A program made the position numbers and the translations under genes. The notes beneath the pieces are model-generated. The model ran no database searches. It was not told the origin of the DNA and worked only from the letters and a program-made list of their open reading frames with translations. Below, piece after piece: positions 1 through 8,430 of a stretch of DNA of 64,000 nt (its first letter is position 1; the number at the start of each line of letters is the position of its first letter). This DNA is from Pseudomonas silesiensis (GTDB taxonomy: Bacteria > Pseudomonadota > Gammaproteobacteria > Pseudomonadales > Pseudomonadaceae): NCBI RefSeq assembly GCF_001661075.1, contig NZ_CP014870.1:5585703-5649702 (forward strand), written 5' to 3'.

Positions 1-927
1 CGGGTGCAGGCTCCGAAACATCCCCGCCTCTTCCACCAGCCAGTCATGCACCGCACGCACGCCCGGATGACTCAGCGCGCCCGGCGCATAGAGCAGCACG
101 TACCGCTTGTGATTGGGCACCGCCAGGCCAAACGGCACGATCAGCGTCCCGCGCTCCAGCTCATCGTTGAGCAGCGTTCGCCGCGCAATCGCCACGCCCA
201 TGCCGGCAATCGCCGCCTCGATGGTCAGGTGATTGCGATTGAAGGTATGCCCGCGCCGGACGTCCGCGCCTTCAAAACCGATGGCATTGAGATAGAACTC
301 CCATTCCGCGTACTCGTAGCTGCCGCGCCAGGCGGTGATGTCGTGCAGCAACGGAAAGTGCACCAGGTTCGCCGGGCCATGCAGCGGCGGGCGACCACGC
401 AACAAACCCGGGGCACAGACCGGAAAGATCTGCTCGTCGAGCAGGGTTGTGGATAACAAGCCGGGATAACTGCCGTCGTTCAGGTCGATGGCCAAATCGA
501 AGTCGCCCTCGTGCAAGGGCACGCTGCTGTCCTCGGCCACCAGGCGTAATTGAATATCCGGGAAACGCTGCTGCAAACGCGGCAACCGCGGAGTCAGCCA
601 CTTGCTCAGGAAGGAGGGGATCGAGCGCAGCCGCAAAATCCCGCTGATCATTCCCGCGTCCAGTCGGCGTAATTCCGCATCGATGCTGCCGTAAGCCTCG
701 TTGACGGTGATGGCCAGTCGCTGGCCTTCGGCGCTCAATTCCACCCCGCGCGCACGACGATGGAACAGGCGAAAACCCAGCCGCTCCTCCAGCTGTCGGA
801 TTTGCTGACTGACCGCACCCGGTGTGATGTGCAGTTCTTCGGCGCATCGGGTGAACGACAAGTGCCGCGCGGCACAAGAAAACACGTGCAGCCAGACATA
901 AGTCTGGGCGTGTAATTGACGACTCAT
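1..927 (-). CDS. LysR-family transcriptional regulator (3' end outside window)
   Basis: DNA-binding regulator divergent from the serine dehydratase gene, 135 bp away. The reverse strand reads 309 codons from ATG at 927 with no stop before base 1, so the C-terminus is missing. Residues 1-65 form the LysR winged helix-turn-helix ([20 protein letters not shown], then RQLEERLG). The remainder is a LysR substrate-binding domain with GcvA-like features such as [16 protein letters not shown]. Known: LysR regulators usually control the divergent gene. Inferred: it activates the serine degradation genes to its right. The co-inducer cannot be read from sequence; serine or glycine is a guess from context. 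Confidence 0.9.
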   Translation of the reverse strand, partial: MSRQLHAQTYVWLHVFSCAARHLSFTRCAEELHITPGAVSQQIRQLEERLGFRLFHRRARGVELSAEGQRLAITVNEAYGSIDAELRRLDAGMISGILRLRSIPSFLSKWLTPRLPRLQQRFPDIQLRLVAEDSSVPLHEGDFDLAIDLNDGSYPGLLSTTLLDEQIFPVCAPGLLRGRPPLHGPANLVHFPLLHDITAWRGSYEYAEWEFYLNAIGFEGADVRRGHTFNRNHLTIEAAIAGMGVAIARRTLLNDELERGTLIVPFGLAVPNHKRYVLLYAPGALSHPGVRAVHDWLVEEAGMFRSLHP

Positions 928-1062
928 CGTTTAGTCCTGCTAAAGGCTGTCTTAGGAAGTTTCGTTGGTCATGTAGGACCGAGGGAGGCAGTATCGCCGA
1001 GATTGCGCTTGTCCTACAAAAATGGCAGCGATTTCTCCTCCATTGCTTGTATAGGCTTTAGC

Positions 1063-2439
1063 ATGGCTATCAGTGTTTTTGATCTTTTTAAAGTTGGCAT
1101 CGGTCCGTCCAGTTCCCATACCGTCGGTCCGATGCGCGCCGCCGCGACCTTCGCCCAGGCCCTGATTGACCAGCATTTGCTGAACGACGTACGGCGGGTA
1201 GAAATTCGTCTTTATGGCTCCCTGTCGGCGACCGGCGTCGGTCACGCCACCGACCGCGCCTGTGTCATGGGCCTGATGGGCGAATGGCCCGACAGCATCG
1301 ATCCCGCGTCCATTGATAGCCGGATCCAGACCCTGCGCGAAACCGGCGAGCTAAACCTGGCCGGCAAAACCACCATCGACTTCAGCTGGCAGCATGATCT
1401 TTTGTTGCTGGACGAGAGCCTGCCCTATCACCCCAACGCCATGTCCCTGACCGCCTTCGGCGACACCGGAGAGCTGTGGGAGCAAACCTATTACTCGATC
1501 GGCGGCGGTTTCATCATCGAGGCGGCCGAAGCCGAATCCGGCATTGCGCCGGCCAGCGATGTCGTGCTGCCCTACGATTTTTCCAGCGCCGCCGAACTGC
1601 TCAAGCTCTGCAACCAGCATGGGTTGCGGGTTTCCGAGTTGATGATGGCCAATGAATTGGCCTGGCGCCGCGAAAGCGAAATCCGCCAGGGCCTGCTGCA
1701 CATCTGGTCGGTGATGCGCGAGTGCGTCGAGCAAGGCTTGATTCATGAAGGCATCCTGCCCGGCGGTCTGAATGTCCCGCGTCGCGCCGCGAAACTGCAT
1801 CGCAGTCTGTTGGAAATCGGCAAGCCGAATGTCATCACCTCGACCCTGTCGGCCATGGAGTGGGTCAACCTGTTCGCCCTCGCCGTGAACGAAGAAAACG
1901 CCGCCGGCGGACGCATGGTCACGGCTCCGACCAACGGCGCGGCCGGGATCATTCCGGCGGTGCTGCACTACTACATGAAATTCAACCCGGACGCGTCGGA
2001 CGACGACGTGGTCGCATTCTTCCTGGGCGCTGCCGCGGTCGGCATCCTCTGCAAGAAAAACGCGTCGATCTCCGGCGCCGAAGTCGGCTGCCAGGGCGAA
2101 GTCGGCTCGGCTTGCGCGATGGCCGCCGCCGGCCTGGCAGACGTGCTTGGCGCCACCCCGGAACAACTGGAAAACGCCGCCGAAATCGGCCTGGAACACA
2201 ACCTCGGCCTGACCTGCGATCCGGTCGGCGGCCTGGTGCAGGTGCCCTGCATCGAGCGCAACGCAATCGCCGCGGTCAAGGCGATCAACGCCACGCAAAT
2301 GGCCCTGCGCGGCGACGGCAAACACTTCATTTCCCTGGACCGGGTGATCCGCACCATGCGCGATACCGGCGCCGACATGCATGACAAATACAAAGAGACT
2401 TCACGGGGCGGTTTGGCGGTGAGCTGGGTGGAGTGCTGA
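1063..2439 (+). CDS. sdaA: L-serine ammonia-lyase (single-chain, iron-sulfur type)
   Basis: Deaminates L-serine to pyruvate and ammonia in the cytoplasm. The 458-residue protein has the beta domain first ([18 protein letters not shown]) and the alpha domain after it. Cysteines expected to hold the [4Fe-4S] cluster are visible in [27 protein letters not shown] and VPCIERN. The start at 1063 (MAISVFDLF) matches the family N-terminus; the reading frame extends upstream to a TTG near 916, but that stretch overlaps the LysR start and is not family-like. No strong ribosome-binding site is seen. The serine transporter follows 63 bp downstream, so the two form a serine uptake and degradation unit. 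Paralogues sdaA and sdaB cannot be told apart here. Confidence 0.93.
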   Translation: MAISVFDLFKVGIGPSSSHTVGPMRAAATFAQALIDQHLLNDVRRVEIRLYGSLSATGVGHATDRACVMGLMGEWPDSIDPASIDSRIQTLRETGELNLAGKTTIDFSWQHDLLLLDESLPYHPNAMSLTAFGDTGELWEQTYYSIGGGFIIEAAEAESGIAPASDVVLPYDFSSAAELLKLCNQHGLRVSELMMANELAWRRESEIRQGLLHIWSVMRECVEQGLIHEGILPGGLNVPRRAAKLHRSLLEIGKPNVITSTLSAMEWVNLFALAVNEENAAGGRMVTAPTNGAAGIIPAVLHYYMKFNPDASDDDVVAFFLGAAAVGILCKKNASISGAEVGCQGEVGSACAMAAAGLADVLGATPEQLENAAEIGLEHNLGLTCDPVGGLVQVPCIERNAIAAVKAINATQMALRGDGKHFISLDRVIRTMRDTGADMHDKYKETSRGGLAVSWVEC

Positions 2440-2502
2440 GGCGCATTCCCTGACCGTCCGTAACGCGTGAGCCCGAGCAAGAACAATAACGAGGCCTGAA
2501 CG

Positions 2503-3804
2503 ATGACCGATGTACGTACACCTGCTGCCGATAATCCCGCTGTAGACCTGACACGCAATACCGAAATCACCCACAAGGGCTGGACCAAACACGACACCAC
2601 CTGGATGCTCGGACTCTACGGCACGGCCATTGGCGCCGGTACGCTGTTCCTGCCGATCAATGCCGGAGTCGGTGGTTTCTGGCCCTTGCTGATCCTGGCT
2701 GTCCTTGCATTTCCGATGACCTTTTTCGCCCACCGCGGCCTGACCCGTTTCGTGTTGTCCGGTCGTTCCGGAGACATCACCGACGTGGTAGAAGAGCACT
2801 TCGGCGTCGGCGCCGGCAAACTGATCACCCTGCTGTACTTCTTCGCCATCTTCCCGATCCTGCTGGTGTACAGCGTGGCGCTGACCAACACCCTGAGCAG
2901 TTTCATGGAGCATCAGTTGCACATCGCCCCGCCACCGCGAGCGATTCTGTCCCTGGGGTTGATCCTCGGCCTGATGGCCATCGTTCGTTGCGGCCAGGGT
3001 GTCATCGTCAAATGCATGAGCGTGCTGGTCTACCCGTTCGTTGCGGCGTTGCTGCTGCTCGGCCTGAGCCTGATCCCGAACTGGAACGGCGCCTTCTTCG
3101 CCACCGCCAGTGAAGGCATGCCGCTGCCGATGTTCTTCCAGACGCTGTGGCTGGCGATCCCGGTGATGGTGTTCTCGTTCAACCACTCGCCGATCATCTC
3201 CGCCTTCGCCGTCGATCAGAAGCAACGCTATGGCGAACAGGCCGAGCGCAAAAGCAGCGGCATCCTGGCCATCGCCCACGGGATGATGGTCGTCACCGTG
3301 ATGTTCTTCTGCTTCAGCTGCGTGCTGGCGCTGTCCCCGGCCGACCTGGCCGCCGCGAAGGCACAGAACATCTCGATCCTGTCGTACCTGGCCAACCACT
3401 TCCAGACCCCGGTGATTGCTTACGCCGCACCGCTGATTGCGCTGGTGGCAATCACCAAATCCTTCCTCGGCCATTACATCGGTGCCAGCGAAGGCTTTCA
3501 GGGCCTGATCGTGAAGAGCCTGCGCGGCCGTGGCCGGGTGATGTCGTCGAGCTGGCTGAACCGGGTGACGGCGCTGTTCATGATCCTCAGCTGCTGGGCC
3601 GTGGCGACCTTCAACCCGAGCATCCTGGGCATGATCGAAACCCTCGGCGGGCCAATCATCGCGTGCCTGTTATTCCTGATGCCGATGTACGCCATCCGTC
3701 GTGTGCCGGCATTGCGCCAGTACTCGGGCCAGGCCTCGAACGTGTTCGTGGTGCTGATCGGTTTGATTGCACTGTCTGCGATCATTTATTCATTCATGCC
3801 CTGA
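2503..3804 (+). CDS. Serine transporter, HAAAP family (SdaC-like)
   Basis: Inner-membrane amino acid:proton symporter of the hydroxy/aromatic amino acid permease family, 433 residues with about 11 hydrophobic segments. After a hydrophilic N-terminus of about 30 residues comes the family motif GLYGTAIGAGTLFLPINAG; further on is FSFNHSPIISAF. It lies directly downstream of L-serine dehydratase in the same direction, so L-serine (perhaps also threonine) is the inferred substrate. It is probably co-transcribed with sda; the REP pair just downstream may protect or end the transcript. Confidence 0.9.
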   Translation: MTDVRTPAADNPAVDLTRNTEITHKGWTKHDTTWMLGLYGTAIGAGTLFLPINAGVGGFWPLLILAVLAFPMTFFAHRGLTRFVLSGRSGDITDVVEEHFGVGAGKLITLLYFFAIFPILLVYSVALTNTLSSFMEHQLHIAPPPRAILSLGLILGLMAIVRCGQGVIVKCMSVLVYPFVAALLLLGLSLIPNWNGAFFATASEGMPLPMFFQTLWLAIPVMVFSFNHSPIISAFAVDQKQRYGEQAERKSSGILAIAHGMMVVTVMFFCFSCVLALSPADLAAAKAQNISILSYLANHFQTPVIAYAAPLIALVAITKSFLGHYIGASEGFQGLIVKSLRGRGRVMSSSWLNRVTALFMILSCWAVATFNPSILGMIETLGGPIIACLLFLMPMYAIRRVPALRQYSGQASNVFVVLIGLIALSAIIYSFMP

Positions 3805-3818
3805 AACGGGCAGCCCCC

Positions 3819-3920
3819 CTGTAGAAGCGAGCTTGCTCGCGATGGACGTTAACGATAACGCGTTACTGCTGAATAAACGCGTCGCCCTCTAGTCCATCGC
3901 GAGCAAGCTCGCTCCTACAG
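3819..3920. repeat. REP inverted pair (REPIN)
   Basis: Two inverted copies of the Pseudomonas REP sequence (core GAGCGAGCTTGCTCGCGATG and its complement, bounded by CTGTAG and CTACAG) with a 45-base middle. It sits between the convergent ends of unrelated units and could act as a transcript end. The rest of 3805-4080 holds nothing I can recognise. Confidence 0.9.
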
Positions 3921-4080
3921 TGGTGTCAGCGACAGTCCCTCCCACATTCATTGTCCGACAATGTTCCCGGCATGCCCCTTGCTTTGCTTCATGGCCATGG
4001 GATGCCAATGGTCTGGTGTTGCGAACCAATCCGATCACGGCAGGTCAACCACTGCACGTTCAATCAGGCGGTAACGCATC

Positions 4081-4398
4081 ATGGACAACCCTTTTCAGCT
4101 CATTACCGATGCCTTTGCACCGGATTACCAGATCAACCTGAGCATTCAGGGGCTGGACGGCAGCATCATGCTGACCCTGTCCAACAACGGCCACGTGGTT
4201 GCCAAACGGATGATCAGCGCCGATCAACGCAATGACCCCAAGCGCCTTAAACGCCTGGTGGAAAGCATTCAGTTCGGCATCGCCATCGAACAGGGTCACA
4301 GCGCCGTGGCCATCCTCGAAGCCATGACCGACGGCGATAATCGCAACCTGCCGCCACCCCAGGTCAAAAGCCACGGCCGGCCGGCCATGGGGCTTTAA
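4081..4398 (+). CDS. DUF3509-like small protein
   Basis: Unknown function. 105 residues, no signal peptide or membrane segment. It begins MDNPFQLITDAFAPDY and contains a compact predicted alpha/beta region (INLSIQGLDGSIMLTL), then a proline-rich tail. I recall this shape as DUF3509, a small family found mainly in Pseudomonas. Its stop codon overlaps that of the convergent psiE gene by a few bases, so both genes end in the same spot. It may be monocistronic; upstream is a REP region. Confidence 0.7.
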   Translation: MDNPFQLITDAFAPDYQINLSIQGLDGSIMLTLSNNGHVVAKRMISADQRNDPKRLKRLVESIQFGIAIEQGHSAVAILEAMTDGDNRNLPPPQVKSHGRPAMGL

Positions 4399-4895
4399 AT
4401 CTCGCCCTTCTCCACCTCGGGATGCTCACCGGAACCCGCACCGATCTTGCGTTGCGGGTGTTCGATCTTCACCGAAGGGAATTGCGACGAGGCATAACGC
4501 ACCACCAGGATCGAAAACGCCAGCAGCAGAATCCCGCCACACAGGTAGATGATCCCCACGTCGGGCGGATTGTGGTGAGAGACATTGGAGATCAGCAGTC
4601 GCGTCAGCGCGGTGATCGCCACATAGATCAAAAAGCGCACCGGCATGTGGTTGGTCTTGAAGTAAATCCCGACCATCGCCCCGAGCTCCAGGTAGATGAA
4701 CAGCAGCAAGATGTCATCGATCTTGATGTGCCCTTCTTCGAGCATCCCCAGAAACTCCATCACCGCCGCCCACGCGGTCACCGCACCGATGGCGAACAGC
4801 GCCAGGTAGTGGAAGGTCTCGACGAACAGATTGCCCAGGGACTCGGCCAGTTGATGCACGTTCTGCCGCAGCTTCTCGGCCCAGTTGATTTTCAC
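4395..4895 (-). CDS. psiE: PsiE family protein (phosphate-starvation-inducible)
   Basis: Small inner-membrane protein of unknown biochemical role; the family is named for induction on phosphate starvation in E. coli. 166 residues with four hydrophobic helices (about 25-48, 60-78, 85-105 and 112-133), the family motifs HYLALFAIGAVTAW and LLFIYLELGAMVGIYF, and the conserved MPVRFLIYVAITALTR stretch. The charged C-terminus ends at the overlap with the convergent DUF3509 gene. I looked for a Pho box upstream (4896-4990) and did not find a convincing pair of repeats, so phosphate control is not supported here by sequence. Confidence 0.88.
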   Translation of the reverse strand: MKINWAEKLRQNVHQLAESLGNLFVETFHYLALFAIGAVTAWAAVMEFLGMLEEGHIKIDDILLLFIYLELGAMVGIYFKTNHMPVRFLIYVAITALTRLLISNVSHHNPPDVGIIYLCGGILLLAFSILVVRYASSQFPSVKIEHPQRKIGAGSGEHPEVEKGEI

Positions 4896-5042
4896 GGTGA
4901 TTCTTCCTTAGCTCGGTTCGAGCGGATAATGCGGGTTGGACGTGACAGTTGTTCTGCATGCAGAAAAAAGGCCAGAGGCCTTGGGTGAGATGATGGCTGC
5001 GGGAAATGAGGCACGTCTGTGGTGTCTGGACGGACGCCTTCG

Positions 5043-5083
5043 CTGTAGGAGCGAGGCTTGCCCGCGAACCGCTTGACGCGGTT
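5043..5083. repeat. Single REP half with adjoining hairpin
   Basis: CTGTAGGAGCGAGGCTTGCC followed by CGCGA and a small hairpin AACCGC-ttgac-GCGGTT. Only one REP arm is present. It lies between psiE and yebG. Confidence 0.7.
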
Positions 5084-5157
5084 TACCTGAAAAACCCTGA
5101 ATCCGGTCTAAATTGAAAAGTCACTACCCAAAGCGACGGGATTCGCTTATCCTTTCG

Positions 5158-5173
5158 CTGTATATAGATACAG
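5158..5173. promoter_or_regulatory. LexA (SOS) box upstream of yebG
   Basis: CTGTATATAGATACAG is a CTG-N10-CAG palindrome that fits the gammaproteobacterial LexA operator. It lies 44 bp before the yebG start, where it would overlap the promoter. Known: yebG is a LexA regulon gene in E. coli. Confidence 0.9.
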
Positions 5174-5217
5174 TAGTCGATACAGACAACTTAATGTGAA
5201 GGCATGTGAGGTGGTGA

Positions 5218-5583
5218 ATGGCCGTCGAAGTGGTATACCGCAGCAGCCGAGATCTGGAGCGTTTGTTCATGGATAAAGCCGAAGCTGACCGTCATGACAA
5301 AATGCTCGAACTGGCTGAGTTGCTGGCCGAGGTGTTGCAGAAAGCCGTTCCGTCCCTGACTGAACAGCAAGTGGAAGAAGCCGGGATCTACATGGCGAAA
5401 AATCGCGACGTGTTCGCCAAGGCATTCAAGAGCCAGCCGGATGCGTTGTCCGAATTGCTGAATGCGCCTGCTGAAGTCGTTGAGCCTGATGAAGTGACTG
5501 CACCTGTTGAAGCGGCTGCACCGGTCGAAGTGCCGAGCGCTGCGCCGACCAAGCCAGCCAAAGCTGCCAAGACGCCGAAGTAA
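5218..5583 (+). CDS. yebG: YebG family DNA damage-inducible protein
   Basis: Small cytoplasmic protein of unclear function that is induced in the SOS response. 121 residues. The N-terminal 75 residues carry the YebG fold: MAVEVVYRSSRDLERLF, then DKAEADRHDKMLELAELLAE. The C-terminal 45 residues are low-complexity, rich in Ala, Pro, Val, Glu and Lys, ending AKAAKTPK; this tail is longer than in E. coli YebG. A LexA box lies just upstream and a strong terminator just downstream, so it is a single-gene SOS unit. Confidence 0.92.
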   Translation: MAVEVVYRSSRDLERLFMDKAEADRHDKMLELAELLAEVLQKAVPSLTEQQVEEAGIYMAKNRDVFAKAFKSQPDALSELLNAPAEVVEPDEVTAPVEAAAPVEVPSAAPTKPAKAAKTPK

Positions 5584-5601
5584 CCAGCGCCCGAATTGAA
5601 T

Positions 5602-5633
5602 AGGCCCTGAATCGAATGATTCAGGGCCTTTTT
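5602..5633 (+). terminator. Rho-independent terminator of yebG
   Basis: Perfect 12-bp stem AGGCCCTGAATC / GATTCAGGGCCT with a GAAT loop, followed by five T. It lies 19 bp after the yebG stop. Confidence 0.93.
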
Positions 5634-5655
5634 CATGCCCATAAGATCAAAATTT

Positions 5656-6675
5656 TCAGCGGTACAACACTTTCTCCGCCAACTCATCCGCCACCCGCGC
5701 CGGGGAGCGTTTTTCCGCCTGGGCATGGGCGAAGACTTCGGTCAGGCGCGAGCTGATTTTCGACAGGTGCGCGGTGATGGTCGCCAGCGCTTCGCCGCGG
5801 TGCTTGAGCGAAACGTAGATCAGCCCACCGGCATTGATGACATAGTCCGGCGCATACAGGATGCCCCGCCGTTCCAGTTGATCGGCGACATCCAGATGGG
5901 TCAGTTGGTTATTGGCGGACCCGGCCACCGCAGCACAGCGCAGTTGCGTCACACTGTTGCTGTTAAGCACCCCGCCCAGGCCGCAGGGCGCAAGGATGTC
6001 GCACGGCGTGCTGAGCAATGCGTCGTTGGCGATCGGGTGCGCACCCAGTTGCTCCATCGCCAGCTGTACCTTGCCGTGATCGATGTCGCTGACCAGCAGT
6101 TCGGCACCGGCGGCATGCAGCTGCTCGGCCAGGGCAAACCCCACATTGCCCAGCCCTTGAACCGCCACGCGCAGGCCTTCGAGGTTATCGCTCCCCAGGC
6201 GGGCCATGGCGGTGGCACGAATGCCGGTGAATACGCCCATGGCCGCATGGGGCGCCGGGTCACCCGCCGAGGTGGTGCTGGTGACGTGCTGGGTCTGTTG
6301 GGCGATGCAATCCATGTCCGCCACCGAGGTGCCGCTGTCGATGGCCGTGATGTAGCGGCCATCGAGCTGATTGATGCAGCGGCCGAATGCCTCGAACAAC
6401 GCGGCGCGGTTTTCCACATGCACCGGGCGCATGATCACCGCCACGCCGCCGCCCTGAGCCAGGCCAGCGAGCGCGGCCTTGTAACTCATGCCTTGCGCCA
6501 GTCGAACAGCGTCCTCGACAGCGGACTCGTCGTTAGGATAGGCCAGGTAACGACAGCCGCCCAAGGCAGGTCCGAGACGACTGTTATGAATGGCAATCAC
6601 CGCCTTCAACCCGGTGACCGGGTCGACGCTCAAATGCAGCGATTCAAGGCGAGTGCTTTGCATGAGAGCGAACAT
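5656..6675 (-). CDS. Glu/Leu/Phe/Val dehydrogenase family protein with catalytic lysine replaced
   Basis: Family members oxidatively deaminate branched-chain amino acids with NAD. The 339-residue protein has the N-terminal substrate domain (GPALGGCRYL, GMSYKAALAGLAQGGG) and a Rossmann domain (VQGLGNVGFALAEQL) with a typical leucine dehydrogenase end. The substrate-binding lysine is present (K66 in SYKAA), but the residue after GGG, normally the catalytic lysine (GGGK), is valine 78. The codon is GTG at 6442-6444 on the reverse strand; AAG to GTG needs two changes, so a single read error is unlikely. The protein may be inactive as a dehydrogenase or have another role. It is divergent from the SirB1 gene. 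Confidence 0.88.
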   Translation of the reverse strand: MFALMQSTRLESLHLSVDPVTGLKAVIAIHNSRLGPALGGCRYLAYPNDESAVEDAVRLAQGMSYKAALAGLAQGGGVAVIMRPVHVENRAALFEAFGRCINQLDGRYITAIDSGTSVADMDCIAQQTQHVTSTTSAGDPAPHAAMGVFTGIRATAMARLGSDNLEGLRVAVQGLGNVGFALAEQLHAAGAELLVSDIDHGKVQLAMEQLGAHPIANDALLSTPCDILAPCGLGGVLNSNSVTQLRCAAVAGSANNQLTHLDVADQLERRGILYAPDYVINAGGLIYVSLKHRGEALATITAHLSKISSRLTEVFAHAQAEKRSPARVADELAEKVLYR

Positions 6676-6858
6676 CGCAGGGCTCCCGAATGACTACTCG
6701 TAGTCGCCAGTATAGGCTTGCGCTCAAAAATTGCAGAAGCGCGCCGGAATAAGCGCAGTCGCCAAACAGGCTTTCGGAAATAACCGCAAAGCGCTTGCGC
6801 GGGGTACTGGACGAATGTCGCAGACGAGGCTAAAACGAGGCATACCCCGGAGATTTTG

Positions 6859-7662
6859 ATGACCCCGCGCCAATGCTTTTTTGCCTGTCTGCAACGATCA
6901 CCGCCCGCGCTGTTCGAGGCGGCAGTGTGGATCGCTGCCGAACACGAAAAAGAGGTGAATACCGAGGCGGTCCTGAAAAATTTCAAGGACCTGCAGCAAC
7001 GAGTCAGTTATGGCTTGCCGATGTTGCCGGTCAGCGAATTGGCCCAGCCACTGTTGCGGCGCATGAATGACCTGGGCTTCGCCCAGGACGACTTCACCCC
7101 CTTGCGCCCGCACGTGGCCTTGGTCAACAAAGTGCTGGAACGCCGGCGCGGCCAGCCGCTGGCACTGGGGTTGATTGCGCTGGAGTTGGCCAGAGGGCTG
7201 GAAATTCCCCTGGTCGGGGTCAACTTCCCCGGGCATTTCCTGCTGCGCGTACCGGGTGCCGATCACCTGCTCGACCCCTGCGGTGGCCGTCGCCTGTACC
7301 CCAATGATTGCCGGGAACTGCTGCAACGCCAGTACGGCCCAAACATGAAACTCAACGCCGAGCACTTGCTGACCGCCGAGCCGGTGCAAATGCTGCAACG
7401 GCTGTCGCGCAACCTGCGTCAGTTGCACCTCTCCAACGATGACTACATCGGCGCCCTGATCGATGCCGAGCGAGTGCTGGAATTGGGCAACGCCAGCGCC
7501 GCCGATTACCTGGCTCGGGCCAGCCTTTATCAACGACTGGACTGCCCGAACGCCGAACGCTTCGACCTTGAGCATGCGTTGCTGCTCAGCGACGACCCGA
7601 TCCAGCGAATCCGGCTGACGGAGCGGTTGGGGCATCTTCCCCCTAACTCCATCGTGCATTGA
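6859..7662 (+). CDS. SirB1 family protein (transglutaminase-like with TPR-type C-terminus)
   Basis: Cytoplasmic protein of unknown biochemical function. 267 residues: a SirB1/transglutaminase-like N-terminal domain with NKVLERRRGQPLALGLIALE and VGVNFPGHFLLRV, then LLDPCGGRRL, and a C-terminal helical part (LHLSNDDYIGALIDAERVLE, LARASLYQRL) that looks like tetratricopeptide repeats. I chose ATG 6859, preceded by GGAG at 6849-6852, over the TTG one codon upstream. It appears to be a single gene and is followed by a REP pair. Confidence 0.85.
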   Translation: MTPRQCFFACLQRSPPALFEAAVWIAAEHEKEVNTEAVLKNFKDLQQRVSYGLPMLPVSELAQPLLRRMNDLGFAQDDFTPLRPHVALVNKVLERRRGQPLALGLIALELARGLEIPLVGVNFPGHFLLRVPGADHLLDPCGGRRLYPNDCRELLQRQYGPNMKLNAEHLLTAEPVQMLQRLSRNLRQLHLSNDDYIGALIDAERVLELGNASAADYLARASLYQRLDCPNAERFDLEHALLLSDDPIQRIRLTERLGHLPPNSIVH

Positions 7663-7672
7663 TCACCGGCCT

Positions 7673-7765
7673 CCTGTGGGAGCGGGCTTGCCCGCGATTC
7701 AGGCGATGCGGTTTATCAGGTAAACCGCGTTATCGTTCATCGCGGGCAAGCCCGGCTCCCACAGG
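7673..7765. repeat. REP inverted pair (REPIN)
   Basis: CCTGTGGGAGCGGGCTTGCC with CGCGA, and its complement TCGCGGGCAAGCCCGGCTCC with CACAGG, separated by about 40 bases that themselves contain GCGGTTTA/TAAACCGC. It lies between the convergent SirB1 and maiA genes. Confidence 0.9.
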
Positions 7766-7782
7766 GTTCGTGGTGAGGCGCT

Positions 7783-8418
7783 TCAAGGGGTGTCGGGCTG
7801 GTTTGCCGGATGCGCCTTGATGAATGCCGGGTGTGTCGCGGCGAGTGCCGCCACTCGACGAATCCGCGGATACGCCTCAAGCGAGATGTTGAAGCGCTCC
7901 GCCGCGTACAACTGCGGAATCAGGTAGGTATCCGCCAATCCGGGCTGCGGACCGAAGCAATAACCCTCATCGCCGATCAACTGCTCCACCGCCGCCAGCC
8001 CCTGGCTGATCCAGTGGCCGATCCACTCGACCACCTGGGTTTCATCGTGGCCCAGTTGCCGCAGCTTGTTGAGCACGCTGACGTTGTGCAACGGGTGCAC
8101 GTCGCAACCGATCAGTGACGCGACGCCACGTTCACGGGCGCGTGCGGCGAAGTCTTTGGACAGCAGCGGCACCTGTGGATAACGTTCTTCCAGGTACTCG
8201 ATGATCGCCGGTGACTGGATCAACAGGTCACCTTCATCCGTGCGCAACGCCGGCACCCGGCCTTGCGGATTGATGTCCAGGTATTGAGGTTGTCGGTGCT
8301 CGCCACCCGGCGGGGCGATCAGGTTGATCGGCAGCGCCCGATAGTCCAGGCCCTTGAGCGCCAACGCGATCCGTACCCGATAGGACGAGGTCGAACGGTA
8401 ATAGGTATAAAGTTCCAT
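7783..8418 (-). CDS. maiA: Maleylacetoacetate isomerase (zeta-class GST)
   Basis: Isomerises 4-maleylacetoacetate to 4-fumarylacetoacetate using glutathione, the middle step of homogentisate breakdown. The 211-residue protein has a thioredoxin-like N-terminal domain with the zeta-GST active-site motif (YYRSSSYRVRIALALKG, with one insertion here: STSSYRVRIALALKG), the LIQSPAIIEYLEE glutathione-site segment and an all-helical C-terminal domain (YCFGPQPGLADTYLIPQLY). It lies 12 bp downstream of fahA as the last gene of the operon hmgA-fahA-maiA. Confidence 0.94.
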   Translation of the reverse strand: MELYTYYRSTSSYRVRIALALKGLDYRALPINLIAPPGGEHRQPQYLDINPQGRVPALRTDEGDLLIQSPAIIEYLEERYPQVPLLSKDFAARARERGVASLIGCDVHPLHNVSVLNKLRQLGHDETQVVEWIGHWISQGLAAVEQLIGDEGYCFGPQPGLADTYLIPQLYAAERFNISLEAYPRIRRVAALAATHPAFIKAHPANQPDTP

Positions 8419-8430
8419 GAGCCGATCCTC

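Noticed and set aside
4896..4990. Possible Pho box upstream of psiE
   Set aside because: Only one half-site resembling CTGTCAC was found; no second repeat at the right spacing.
5635..6693. Forward frame opposite the leucine dehydrogenase-like gene
   Set aside because: Shadow; the reverse-strand protein has clear Rossmann and substrate motifs.
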